From: Pigmentibacter sp. JX0631
Lineage (GTDB): Bacteria; Bdellovibrionota_B; Oligoflexia; Silvanigrellales; Silvanigrellaceae
Direction of reading: 5' to 3'
DNA: 64,000 bases
NCBI RefSeq assembly: GCF_029873255.1
Contig: NZ_CP123622.1
Span: forward strand, 3,385,001-3,449,000
The position numbers were made by a program, and so were the translations under genes. Below, one piece after another: positions 1 through 9,440 of this stretch; within the stretch, counting starts at the first letter, position 1; the number at the start of each line of letters is the position of its first letter. The notes under the pieces were generated by a model, which did no database searches, was not told the origin of the DNA, and saw only the letters and a list, made by a program, of their open reading frames with translations.

Positions 1-953
1 TAGTACATTTTTATAAAGCAAGTCTTGTGACAATAGGTGATTTTGCCTTAATTTTGGGGGTCACTATGGAAATAGCTTATATTACATGGTTTACTATGTC
101 ACAAGTAAATGAATTTCATCAGGCGTTAGGTAAATGTAAACAAAGTCTTTCAAATTTAATTGTCCCTTTAGAAGTACAAGATCATAAAAATGCTAAAGAG
201 ATATTTGTGAAAAAAGGAAAAATTGAATTTTTGAATGTTAAATTTCAATACAATGGAATGGAGGCTTTATTTCAAAATAAATCAGTAATAATTGAAGCTG
301 GTCAGAAAGTTGGTCTTGTAGGTTTTTCTGGAGGTGGAAAAACTACATTTATAAATTTGATACTAAGAATTTATGATGTGACATCTGGAAGTATACTTAT
401 AGATAACCAGAATATTCAATTTGTTACTCAAGAGAGTTTAAGAAAATCGATAGCTATGATTCCACAAGAACCATCTTTATTTCATCGAACAATTTTAGAA
501 AACATTCACTATGGTAATATTGAAGCAACAATGGATGAAGTTATCGCAGCATCAAAAAAAGCAAAAGCACATTCATTTATCATGAATTTACCTGAAGGAT
601 ATCATTCCTTAGTAGGTGAAAGAGGTGTTAAGTTATCTGGAGGCCAGAAACAAAGAATAGCTATAGCAAGAGCAATACTTAAAAACTCTCCAATAATAAT
701 TTTAGATGAAGCAACTTCGCAACTAGATTCTGTTACTGAATCTGATATTCAAAATAGTTTAGCAGAACTTATGGAAAGTAAAACTACAATTGTAATTGCA
801 CATAGACTTTCTACTCTTTTACACATGGACAGAATTTTAGTATTTAATCAAGGAAAAATAGAAGAAGATGGATCTCACAATGAGCTCATAAAGAAAAATG
901 GGTTATATAAGAAGTTGTGGGATGCTCAAGTGGGAGGATTTATTCTCGATTAA
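1..953 (+). CDS. ABC exporter, C-terminal part (cut by window edge)
   Basis: The reading frame is open to the left edge, so this is the 3' part of a fused permease-ATPase; the first candidate start inside (GTG at 27) is not the true start. Counting from that GTG, residues 1-45 resemble the last transmembrane helices of an ABC exporter, and the rest is a full nucleotide-binding domain: Walker A GFSGGGKTT (99-107), Q-loop around IPQEP, signature LSGGQ (203-207), Walker B IIILDE (223-228) and switch His259 in IAHR. ATP-driven export across the inner membrane is the expected role; the substrate cannot be told. The transporter faces a convergent LRR gene. Confidence 0.9.
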   Translation, partial: VHFYKASLVTIGDFALILGVTMEIAYITWFTMSQVNEFHQALGKCKQSLSNLIVPLEVQDHKNAKEIFVKKGKIEFLNVKFQYNGMEALFQNKSVIIEAGQKVGLVGFSGGGKTTFINLILRIYDVTSGSILIDNQNIQFVTQESLRKSIAMIPQEPSLFHRTILENIHYGNIEATMDEVIAASKKAKAHSFIMNLPEGYHSLVGERGVKLSGGQKQRIAIARAILKNSPIIILDEATSQLDSVTESDIQNSLAELMESKTTIVIAHRLSTLLHMDRILVFNQGKIEEDGSHNELIKKNGLYKKLWDAQVGGFILD

Positions 954-1008
954 AACTTTTAATTTTTACTTTGCAGTTCTGTGCTAGTCGAATATTTACG
1001 AACTATTA

Positions 1009-2517
1009 TTATTGCGGCAGTGTTAGTTTTTCTAATTTAGGATTTTGAATAAGCATTGATTTATCAAAATTTCTGACAGGGTTATCATTAATCCATAATA
1101 ATTCTAGCTCTTTTAAATTAGAAAATATCCCATTTGGAATGTGTGTAAGAAGGTTATGATTTAAAGCGAGTTCTTTCAGCTTTTTATTATGTGCAAACGT
1201 AAAAGATGATAATTGGGATATTTGATTTCTATGAATCCAAAGACTTTCTAAATTTTTTGAACTAGTAAAGAGATCATCTGGGATATGTGTAAGATCATTG
1301 TGGCCTAGATGTAATCCTTTTAATTTTGTATTAAGAACAAAAGTAGCTGAGGACAATTGTTTTATTTTATTACTCTTTAGCATCAGAACTTCTAAATTAT
1401 TTAACTCTTTAAAAAGATTTTCTGGGATACTTGTAAGTTCATTACCGTTTAGATCTAATGTGACAAGCATGGTATTTTGAGAAAAGATAGTAGAAGATAA
1501 TTTATTTATTTTATTGAAATTCAACTTTAATTTTTTCAGTTCTTTCAATTCAGAAAATATGTTATCAGGCAGACTTGTAAGCAGATTAGTGCTTAGTTCA
1601 AGTTGTTGCAATTTTAAATTTTTAGCAAAGATGTTAGGTTCTAGTTGAGATATTTGATTCGAAATGAGGCGTAATGACTCCAAATTAATTAATTCTTTAA
1701 ATAGATTCTCTGGTAAGCGAGAGAGATTATTATAGCTTAAAGAAAGTTCGATTAGTTTTTTATTATTTGTAAAAGTTTCAGGAGCTAAATTCTTTATCTG
1801 GTTTTTCAAAAGATATATTTTTTCTAAATCTTTTAAACCAGAAAATATACTTTCAGGAATGTAAGAAAGATTGTTATATTCTAGTTTTAATTCTTTCAAC
1901 TTCGTGAGTCCAGATAAAGAACTTATATCCTCTATTTTTTTTCCAGCAAGGTCTAAAGTTGTTAAATTTTTTACTAGACTTGTATCACAAGTATTACTTA
2001 TCATTTTAGCAGTTTTACTTGCATCAAATCCTGAATTTAATTGACACCATTTCTTAAATGAATAATTCAATAAAATATCAATTTTTTTGCTTTCTATACC
2101 ATTTACTAGCAACAGATATTTACATTGAGTTGCCGTGTTTAGTGATTTTGGTAATTTGGATATATAAGCATAGCTTTTAATAGTATGGCTATTAAAAGCA
2201 TGGCTATTAGAGAAGGTAAAAGCCACCTCAAAGCATTTATAATCTTGTTGGATTGTTTTATCTAATATTATAGAAAATTTATTACTAGAGTCTTTTGATA
2301 AATTTAAAGTATAGTCAGAAAGCTCGGACTGTGCTTCATCTATTCCTCCAGTTGTAACTTTTCCCTTTTTTTTTGCTATTTTTGCATTTAAAATACCCCT
2401 AGTATTCTCTACAAGGTAAACCACTTCACCATCATTAGCATAATAATTATTTTCACTTGCGGTAACTGGTATAAAAAATGTAAGCAATAAAGCACTGCTA
2501 TATTTTAAGTAAGTCAT
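1009..2517 (-). CDS. Secreted leucine-rich-repeat protein
   Basis: 502 aa. A signal peptide covers residues 1-20 (hydrophobic core, VTA/S cleavage site). After an unassigned region of about 160 residues, 24-residue leucine-rich repeats run from about 185 to the C-terminus. They alternate: one type contains NxLxxIPExxF and the next NQIxxLxxxxF, giving a 48-residue super-repeat. Such repeats form a curved solenoid for protein binding. In secreted bacterial proteins this often means contact with other cells or host proteins, but no target can be named. A strong dyad lies about 60 bases upstream of the start. It is probably monocistronic. Confidence 0.85.
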   Translation of the reverse strand: MTYLKYSSALLLTFFIPVTASENNYYANDGEVVYLVENTRGILNAKIAKKKGKVTTGGIDEAQSELSDYTLNLSKDSSNKFSIILDKTIQQDYKCFEVAFTFSNSHAFNSHTIKSYAYISKLPKSLNTATQCKYLLLVNGIESKKIDILLNYSFKKWCQLNSGFDASKTAKMISNTCDTSLVKNLTTLDLAGKKIEDISSLSGLTKLKELKLEYNNLSYIPESIFSGLKDLEKIYLLKNQIKNLAPETFTNNKKLIELSLSYNNLSRLPENLFKELINLESLRLISNQISQLEPNIFAKNLKLQQLELSTNLLTSLPDNIFSELKELKKLKLNFNKINKLSSTIFSQNTMLVTLDLNGNELTSIPENLFKELNNLEVLMLKSNKIKQLSSATFVLNTKLKGLHLGHNDLTHIPDDLFTSSKNLESLWIHRNQISQLSSFTFAHNKKLKELALNHNLLTHIPNGIFSNLKELELLWINDNPVRNFDKSMLIQNPKLEKLTLPQ

Positions 2518-2578
2518 TTTTTTCCTAGTATTAATATTTATAATTATATTTAAAATTTATGCATAGGTTTTATATTTT

Positions 2579-2606
2579 ATGTACTCATTTTAAAAAATGA
2601 GTACAT
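2579..2606. repeat. 28-bp dyad upstream of the LRR gene
   Basis: Two perfect 13-base arms (ATGTACTCATTTT and its complement) are separated by AA. It sits 62 bases before the LRR start codon. It could be an operator for a dimeric regulator or a terminator; no long T-run follows on either side, so an operator is somewhat favoured. Confidence 0.5.
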
Positions 2607-2869
2607 TTCGCTTTTAAGTTAAATTTATAACAATTTCAATCTGTAGTTTATATTTCTGTTGTTAATTTATTGCTACATATTGTTGCTTTGTATTAATGTC
2701 TTAAAATTATTGTAATTACTTTATTGTTGAATAAATTTTCAAAAAAGAAATAATTATTTGTAGTGAAATATTAAAATATTATTTTAGTTATGAAAAATAT
2801 TCTATTACAATAAATATAGAAATGAGAGTAAAGTAACTTTTTTGGATTTGTTCGAGAGTGTGGAGATTG

Positions 2870-3230
2870 AGTTCAAGTAGAAGCATGCTGATCATATGAT
2901 TATAATAATGGCAATACATTAATATGTGAGCTACTCTCTAATTTACAGGCAAGTAAAAGAACTTTTAGCATAACGTGGTATTTTTGTAGATCGCATGACA
3001 ATTCATCGTTGGATCGTGGAATACTATCCGAAATTACTTAAGAAGGTTTATAAGCTTAGGAAGAGCATCTGCGAACGTTAGCGAATGGATGAGACTTAAG
3101 TCAAAGTAAAAGCTGAATGGTATTATCTCAATTGAGCAGTGGATAAGCATGATCAAACGATAGATATTTATCTTTCAAAATGAAGAGATACAACGAGTGC
3201 TAAACTTTGACATTTTTGCAACAGAACCAC
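2870..3230 (+). pseudogene. Degenerate IS6-family transposase with right end
   Basis: Translation in shifting frames gives pieces typical of IS6/IS26 transposases: YRQVKELL, RGIFVDRMTIHRWIVEYYP, then an eroded stretch matching the usual DETYVKVKG-W-YLYRAVDKH-TID-YLS segment. Stops and frameshifts break it, and the N-terminal part is missing. The IS6-type terminal sequence TTTGCAACAGAACC ends at 3229, which marks the right end of the element. The copy is dead. Confidence 0.7.
3213..3230. repeat. IS6-type terminal repeat, right end
   Basis: TTTTTGCAACAGAACCAC is an exact 18-base inverted match of 4060-4077. The core matches the usual IS6 end GGxxCTGTTGCAAA. Confidence 0.7.
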
Positions 3231-3254
3231 TATAAATTAACAGAGAAAGAATAT

Positions 3255-4007
3255 TTAATTGATATTCTGTTCCGCTCCATATTTTTTGTAAATATCTGTA
3301 ACACCTTTTTCCGTCTTCATTTTTAGCAATATACTATTTAAATTATTTATAACTAAGTCACTTGTTTTTTTGTTAAATGCAATGAAAATTTTAATTTCTT
3401 TTACTGAAAAAACAGAATGAATATTACTGATATGCATTTGTTTAGCTAACCATTTTCCTTGAATTTCCCCGATAGCTAAAAGATCGATTCTTTTTTTTTC
3501 AAGTTTTAAAATATTGTTTCTTTGATTGAAAGCAATATCTAAATTTTCACCTCTTTTAAAACCATTGTGCAGAAGAAAATTTGTGAACCCATCAGAAATA
3601 TAGCCTCCAACAATGTATTTTTTAACCTGATCTAATGTAGTAATCTTTTGTTTAAAATCGTTGCGAGCAATAAAGACCCATCTATTTTTAATAATTGGCC
3701 CAACCCATTTATATAAATCTTCACGTTCTGGAGTGCGGGCAACCGAATAGAGTATTGAGTTTTCTTCATTCTGAACTTGAATCATTGCTCTAGCCCAAGG
3801 TAAAACTGTGATGTTATAAGAAAAATTCGCCCTTTTCAATAATTCTATTAAGAGTTCTGTGCCTAATCCCGTCACTTTCTCATTTTTTAACATATTCAGA
3901 GGAGGCTGAAAATCTTCAGTATAAATTTTATAATTTTCCCGATCTGCAAAGGCAAAATTAAAATTCAAACAAAGAAGGATTATTATTTTCAAGAAGTTGA
4001 ACCACAT
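3255..4007 (-). CDS. Periplasmic solute-binding protein (SBP_bac_3-like)
   Basis: 250 aa with a signal peptide (residues 1-21, ends AFA). It has the HisJ/SBP_bac_3 pattern: an N-terminal YTEDFQPPLNM strand, the LPWARA segment near residue 70, and the hinge region ITTLDQVKKYIVGGY. These proteins bind amino acids or related small molecules in the periplasm, for an ABC importer or as stand-alone sensors; no permease or ATPase is next to it. A paralogue (56586-57308) shares the PWxRA and TxEREx signatures. The gene is enclosed by IS6-type ends in inward orientation and may have been moved or trapped by them. Confidence 0.8.
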   Translation of the reverse strand: MWFNFLKIIILLCLNFNFAFADRENYKIYTEDFQPPLNMLKNEKVTGLGTELLIELLKRANFSYNITVLPWARAMIQVQNEENSILYSVARTPEREDLYKWVGPIIKNRWVFIARNDFKQKITTLDQVKKYIVGGYISDGFTNFLLHNGFKRGENLDIAFNQRNNILKLEKKRIDLLAIGEIQGKWLAKQMHISNIHSVFSVKEIKIFIAFNKKTSDLVINNLNSILLKMKTEKGVTDIYKKYGAEQNIN

Positions 4008-4059
4008 TTACAAACCTCAATCTTCTTATTAAAGATATTTTTTGCATACTATCATTTTT

Positions 4060-4230
4060 GTGGTTCTGTTGCAAAAAATAGCATTGTCAAATGCACGTAT
4101 AAGCCCGCTCTAAGCGTTCTGTTGCAAAGATTTCAAAGTAACAGCCCAATGTTTCCTAGCCCCTAATTTCGAATTCTAAGTCAAGCTGCTAGAATTAATC
4201 ATATTTTTTTGCTGAAATCTCCAATTCTTT
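4060..4230 (+). mobile_element. IS6-type left-end remnants
   Basis: GTGGTTCTGTTGCAAAAA (4060-4077) exactly mirrors the right end at 3213-3230. A second partial copy of the same end, GTTCTGTTGCAAAG, lies at 4116-4129 and is followed by sequence like the interior of IS6 left ends. No transposase remains. This looks like the scar of one or two IS6 insertions after deletion of their bodies. Confidence 0.55.
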
Positions 4231-4614
4231 TTTCTTTAAAAATGAATACTAATTTCTATATCATCCTAAAAATTTTTTTAATAAATACAAAAAAATTATA
4301 ATTTATTCAATTATATCAAATGTTAAATAATTCTAGATCTGTATTTTTATAAAATTTTTTAATTTCTTCTTCGGGGCAAATTTTGGGACTTTTCTTATTT
4401 TAATAGTTTAATTTACTAAATTTATATATTATATTAATAAATTTATATTAATTAATATTACTAAAATTATTAAATTAAATAAAATAACTCTTAGTTGGAA
4501 TTTCAGTTATGATAACTCCCATTATGTTGTGTGAAATTCTGAAAGAAAGAAAAATTGGCTAAAAAAACAAGGGGGAGGTGTATAATAGTAAACATAGTTA
4601 CTATAGGGGGGGTT
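4231..4614. other. Intergenic, no gene seen
   Basis: A+T-rich DNA between the IS6 scar and the SRPBCC gene. No open frame with a ribosome-binding site was found. Confidence 0.5.
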
Positions 4615-5034
4615 ATGTGGAGGTATAAATATGAAAAAACTTATGAAAATATTGAGAAAAAAACTATTTGGGAACTTTGGAGTGACATAGAAAATTGGAA
4701 AAAATGGAACCCAGGAATAAAAGATAGCAAGCTGAATGGATCATTTTCAGAAGGCTCAACTTTCACTCTGATTACTTTAGAGGGAAGGGAAGTTAATTTA
4801 AAGTTAATTGAAGTTGTAAAAGAACATAAGTTTGTAGATTGTACTCAACTCCCAGGCGCAAAAATGTATGGCATTCATGAAATCATCCCAGAAAAAAATG
4901 GTGTAAGGTTAGTAACCATAATAAAAATCGAAGGAATCCTTACTTTCCTCTGGAAAAGAATAATAGGTAACAAAATTGTACAAAAAATTCCTCAACAAAC
5001 TGAAAACTTAGTTGAGCTTGCAAAGAAAACTTAG
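4615..5034 (+). CDS. SRPBCC (START-like) protein
   Basis: 139 aa from the ATG at 4615, preceded by a G-rich Shine-Dalgarno (AGGGGGGG). A TTG at 4555 would add 20 residues but has no good site. The pattern fits the polyketide cyclase/START-like fold: an N-terminal strand, then IWELWSDIENWKKWNPGI (helix with W and D typical of the family), later strands GSTFTLITLEG and LVTIIKIEG, and a C-terminal amphipathic helix. These proteins bind hydrophobic ligands in a deep pocket; the ligand is not predictable. It stands alone. Confidence 0.7.
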   Translation: MWRYKYEKTYENIEKKTIWELWSDIENWKKWNPGIKDSKLNGSFSEGSTFTLITLEGREVNLKLIEVVKEHKFVDCTQLPGAKMYGIHEIIPEKNGVRLVTIIKIEGILTFLWKRIIGNKIVQKIPQQTENLVELAKKT

Positions 5035-5515
5035 GAGTATTGCTTGAGCTAGATTTTCACCTACGAAAGCGCCCAGCTTTGTATTGCACAACGATTTTTT
5101 TCGTTATATTCCATGTTACATAAAATTATCAATTTGATTAAATGTAAAACAGTTTAAAATATTACTGTCATAAAATAAAATTACTAGGCAACCATGACGT
5201 TGATCGCGTGGATGACTTTGTTACACTTTTTAAATGAATCTAATCAAATTTTATAGTGTAACTTTAACGTTTATTTTTGTTACTTTTAATATTAATGAAA
5301 GGTACAAAAATGCCTACAAGATGATATAAATGTAGAATTATCACTTGTTTAGTTTTGGACGAAGAAGAAAAATATAGGAATTTTTCTTCTATTAAAGTTG
5401 AATTATAAAATTAAGTTTTTAACCCGGCAGTAGAAAATACAAATTGTAGTAATCAAAGTTCTAGTTAGAGATCACTTTAAAGTGACTAAGACCCTTATTA
5501 AAGGATATTTTATTG
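5035..5515. other. Intergenic, no gene seen
   Basis: No open frame or RNA gene was recognised. The end of it provides the ribosome-binding site (AAAGGAT) of the following lipoprotein gene. Confidence 0.5.
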
Positions 5516-6478
5516 ATGGTAATCAAAACAAAATTTTATATTTTAATTGTAGTTATTTTATCTTATATTTTTATTAAATGTGATAGAAATCCTTTTGGTG
5601 ATTACAATAATTCTATGTCGGATCAAAATTTTCATCCGGGTGTAACCACCGAATCTCCTAGCTCAAATGTTGCTCTTATTTATAAAGCTTTTATTTTAGG
5701 AAGATCAACTAATACAATTTATGTTTGTTCTGTTTCAAATAATAGCTTGTCTAATTGTTTTAATACAGGGGCAAACAATATAAATGCTCCAACAGGTATT
5801 GTTGTTTATAATGGTGTAGCATTTATAGCAAATTTAAATTTAACTACCATCACATCGTGTAATGTTAATTCTGATTTTACATTTTCTAATTGTATTGATT
5901 CAGGTGCAGCCACCATTAATCATCCTTATGAATTGACGCTTGTAGGTTCTTCCATTTATGTTGCCAATAGTGGGCAAGGTACAGGAAGCACTGTATCATT
6001 ATGTTCAATTTCAAATAATTCATTAAATTGTTCAACAGTTGGTAATGGATTTAATTGTCCAACAGAAGTAAATTTTTTGGGGAATTACGTATTTGTTTCA
6101 AATTGCAATGGAGGCTCAATTTTAATATGTAATGCTTCTAATTTTTTAGGATGTAATTCCTTTGCGGTCGCAGGGAGTATAATAGGAGTGACGATTACTA
6201 ATGGTTATACTTACTCGACGGGTTCAGGATTTATTAATTATTGTTCCATTACATCCTCAATACCACCTACCCTGACAAGTTGTAATTCAATTAATTCAAA
6301 TTACTCTGATGGCCCAGTATCGTTTTTATCTGGTAATATTTTTTATACAACAAATGGAAACCCTGGACGTGTTAATGTCTGTAATATTTTAGCAAATGGC
6401 TCTCCCAGTAATTGTCAGGATTCAGGAGCTTCAGGTTTACCAACTGGATTAAATGGAATAAAAATAATTGGATTTTAG
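5516..6478 (+). CDS. Cys-rich propeller-like lipoprotein
   Basis: About 320 aa. AAAGGAT stands before the start; ATG at 5516 is chosen, TTG at 5513 is also possible. A hydrophobic leader ends in a lipobox-like IFIKC, so lipid attachment at that Cys is likely. The mature part is built from repeats of about 40 residues in the pattern I/YVCxV-N-LSNCxxSGA followed by P-G-I/V-xx-Y/F-V-A-N. This resembles the YncE/NHL-type blades seen in many secreted proteins. The regular Cys pairs suggest one disulfide per blade. The function is unknown; a role as a surface binding protein is only a guess. Confidence 0.7.
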   Translation: MVIKTKFYILIVVILSYIFIKCDRNPFGDYNNSMSDQNFHPGVTTESPSSNVALIYKAFILGRSTNTIYVCSVSNNSLSNCFNTGANNINAPTGIVVYNGVAFIANLNLTTITSCNVNSDFTFSNCIDSGAATINHPYELTLVGSSIYVANSGQGTGSTVSLCSISNNSLNCSTVGNGFNCPTEVNFLGNYVFVSNCNGGSILICNASNFLGCNSFAVAGSIIGVTITNGYTYSTGSGFINYCSITSSIPPTLTSCNSINSNYSDGPVSFLSGNIFYTTNGNPGRVNVCNILANGSPSNCQDSGASGLPTGLNGIKIIGF

Positions 6479-6499
6479 GAATTGTTTGAATTCCTGCAT

Positions 6500-6573
6500 G
6501 GCCCTCTAAGCCGGTAGCTGCGTTTTGATGCTATTTAAGCCTTGTTTTTTAAAAGTTATCCATATTTTATATG
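6500..6573. repeat. Transposon A left terminal repeat
   Basis: Begins GGCCCTCTAAG and pairs with 10981-11054 without gaps. Around base 40 it has the TTTAAG typical of the inner border of Tn3-family repeats; the match continues for another 34 bases. Confidence 0.8.
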
Positions 6574-6623
6574 ACATTTATCCATAAAGTTTTTGGTTAT
6601 GTGAGTCATTTGGATATAATTCC

Positions 6624-7346
6624 TTAAACAAGAAATTTTTTCATTTTTTCATCATAGACTACTTGGGCATCATTCAAAGACAACCGAGAATAAATCTCTA
6701 AAGATTGCCTTGTTACATGACCAGAATACGGCTGAATAAGAGCATCATCAACCCCTTGAGACTTTAACCAGCGGAATAAGTAGTGGCGTATTTTGTGAGG
6801 GGTTAAACTTTCTGATATTTCAGCTTCAGAAACATATCTTTTAAACATTTTTTGAATTCCGCGTGGAGTATATTTTTTATGCCAAGAGGATTCAAATAAA
6901 TATGTTGCGCTTTCTAACTTCATTTTTTGAATATGTCCTTTTAAAACTTCTTTGAATTGTGTAGGAAAAGGAACTATTCTATCTTTTTTTCCTTTACCTT
7001 CCTGAATTTTAATTTGACAAGCATCAAAATCGACATTTTCAATTTTTATATTTACAATTTTAGACACTCTACAACCTGTATACAATAAAGTTTTAATAAT
7101 GAGAATATCTTGGAAATTTTTAGCCTCCCATACGGCTTTATAAAACTTTTTTAGTTCTTCATCAGATGGAACGTAAGGAAGTTTTTTACCTTTTTTTTCG
7201 ATTTTAATCCCAAACTCTATTCTTAGATATTTGAAGACATCTTTAAGATAAAAATAATTTGGTTTTTCTTTTCTTAATGTTTTTGCAAACTCTTTCGCTT
7301 TTTTTATAGCTGGTGTTCTATTTTGTTCTCGCATGATAGACTCCAT
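6624..7346 (-). CDS. Tyrosine recombinase of transposon A
   Basis: 240 aa, lambda-integrase/XerCD class. All catalytic positions are visible: Arg93 in TGCR, Lys in the GKGKKDR turn, His184-x-x-Arg187 in PHKIRH, His210 in SGH and Tyr219 in EIYSRL. By analogy with TnpI of Tn4430 it should resolve cointegrates made by TnpA. Its stop lies near the left terminal repeat, and it starts 4 bases after the tnpA stop, so the two form one operon read toward the left end. It is clearly homologous to the 17185-17895 protein. It may still be active although its partner tnpA is dead. Confidence 0.85.
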   Translation of the reverse strand: MESIMREQNRTPAIKKAKEFAKTLRKEKPNYFYLKDVFKYLRIEFGIKIEKKGKKLPYVPSDEELKKFYKAVWEAKNFQDILIIKTLLYTGCRVSKIVNIKIENVDFDACQIKIQEGKGKKDRIVPFPTQFKEVLKGHIQKMKLESATYLFESSWHKKYTPRGIQKMFKRYVSEAEISESLTPHKIRHYLFRWLKSQGVDDALIQPYSGHVTRQSLEIYSRLSLNDAQVVYDEKMKKFLV

Positions 7347-7349
7347 TAA

Positions 7350-9415
7350 TTATGCAGATAAAGCTTTTTTAAAAGGAATTCTTTCATTCATATCAAGAGT
7401 AAATTTACCATAAGGATTAATATGTGAATGAATGATTGGAGTTAAAGCTCTAAAATCATTTTTATCCATTAAATTAAACCAATATTTTTCCGAAAGAACT
7501 TCTTGAATCATAAGGGTATTAATATATACAAGACATACTTGTAAGAGTTGAAGTGCTAAAATAGACAGTTCTTGTTCTTCTAATCTGTTAGAAGAAAATT
7601 CACTATTCTTTCCGTAAAAAATAAATCCTGTGATACCATTCCAACGCTCAACAATATTAAGGCCTTCATTAATTTCTTGTCTAAGATCTTCAGAATCAAG
7701 ATATCTGAATAAAAAAATTGTTTTAATTGCTTTACCTAATTCATGAAGTGCTAGGTATGCAGGATGTTTAACTGGGTTTTTTGTGAATCGTTTTAAAATA
7801 GATTCAGTTTCAGCCGTCCCTAAACGGAGTGCAGTTGCATATTTTACCATTTGATCATATTGCTGTTCAATAAGTTCCCAGTCAATTTTTTTTGTCAATA
7901 TTAATTTTAAATTGTTAAGTTCTTCCTTTATGTCCTCATCTGTTAATGAGAGTTTTTGTGCATATATATTTTTAAGCCGTGGCATTAATTGAAATCCAAG
8001 TAGATGTGTAAAAGCAAATCCAACTTCACTTTGACCATGAGTATCAACAAAGTGCTTTTCAATATTCACTTCATTACAATGTCTTAAAACTCCTTCAATC
8101 ATAGAAGCTACTTCAGAAGAAGAACAAGATTTTAATTGTGAATAAATACACAAGGAGTTTTTTTCAACATGCCAATAAATCATAACTCCTCGACCACCAT
8201 AGCGAAGGTGATATTCTGTCATTAAATTTTGTTCCCATGCTCCGAATTTTTTTGAATCAGAAGCAGATGTCGTAACAGTCACATTTCCCCATATTTTTTT
8301 CACTCGTGTTTTAAATGTTGCATTGATAACAGATGCTATAGCCTCTCTTAGTTGTTCTTTTGTAATATATGTCTTTTTAACATGATTTAGTTCATAATGC
8401 TGTACCCTGAAATCAAACTACTTGCTCTTGTTATTCCTGTATTTGTGCCAAGAGCAAACAAACATGTCAATAATCTTCTTTGTAAAATGTCTTTTGCTAA
8501 AACTTCCTTTGTACCAACGGTAGAAAATTTACTTACAAAATCAAGTCTCAAATCTGTTTCCTTAAGAACATCAAGTAAACTTGTGTGTTTCCAGCGTTTA
8601 TAAATTTCTTTTTGTATTTTTTTTAAGTTCTCCGGCTCACTTTGCTCATCTAATGGAGTAAGTTGTATCCATCCTTTCTTATATTTTTCTAGAATTTTTA
8701 CTTTTTTATTTTTAACTATACGTTTATTAAGATTCATTAATTCTTTTGTCATTAGATCTTTAATCAATTGAATAAATTCTTTTACATTAGTGGGAAGATT
8801 CAAGGCTTTATAATATTCTTCTCTGAGTGAATCAAAATCATCAGGAAGATCTTCGTCAGGATTTCTAAATCTATTGGCTCCAACAATCCAAATTTTCCTG
8901 CACCTTAGCCCTTCTCTTAAAGCTTGAAGAAGGCAAATTTCAAAACTAATTCTATTTATTTTTTCAACTATAAAATTCCGAAGATTTTTCTTAAGAAGAC
9001 TATCTATTTGGCTTTCTTCTTCAATTGTAAAATATCTCTTTTTTTCATTTAGGTGTAATTTTATTAAAGATAGTCCTTTAATTATTGACTGATGGTATTC
9101 ATTATTTGAACTAAATTCAAACCGCTGTAAAATTTCAGGGAGCATTCTTCTGTAATGACCTGAATAAGAATCTCGAAGAGTATAATGAATTTTTTTATGA
9201 TAGGATGTGGTTCCTTTTTCTTTAAGTTCTTTAATTAGCTCTTTTAGTGTGTCCTGACTTGCAATAGGGTAGATAATATCCTCAATAACACCCAGCGGAT
9301 ATTCCACTAAAGGTTCTGCGACATTCAAAAATAGCTCATCTTTGTTTGGAATTTTACTGTTTTTAATGGCATCTAAAATTGACTTTTCAACTTTCCCTTC
9401 TGAATTTGAAGACAT
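7350..9415 (-). pseudogene. tnpA: Tn3-family transposase, N-truncated and frameshifted
   Basis: Two frames together match residues from about 310 to the end of the intact TnpA at 14170-17163. The upstream piece (8387-9415) covers the middle, ending at TRASSLIS; near 8400 one base is missing compared with the intact copy and the frame changes. The downstream piece (7350-8303 plus about 80 bases before it) carries the RNase-H-like core with [15 protein letters not shown] and the final GKNSEF. The first 310 residues, which hold the DNA-binding part, are replaced by the divergent nuclease gene. A few matching codons upstream of 9415 already contain a stop. Confidence 0.9.
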
Positions 9416-9440
9416 CTTGTGTATTTATGAGTGAATTTAT

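Noticed and set aside
2860-2960. tRNA-like stretch (TTCAAGT near 2872)
   Set aside because: No cloverleaf arms could be placed; the region belongs to the IS6 transposase remnant.
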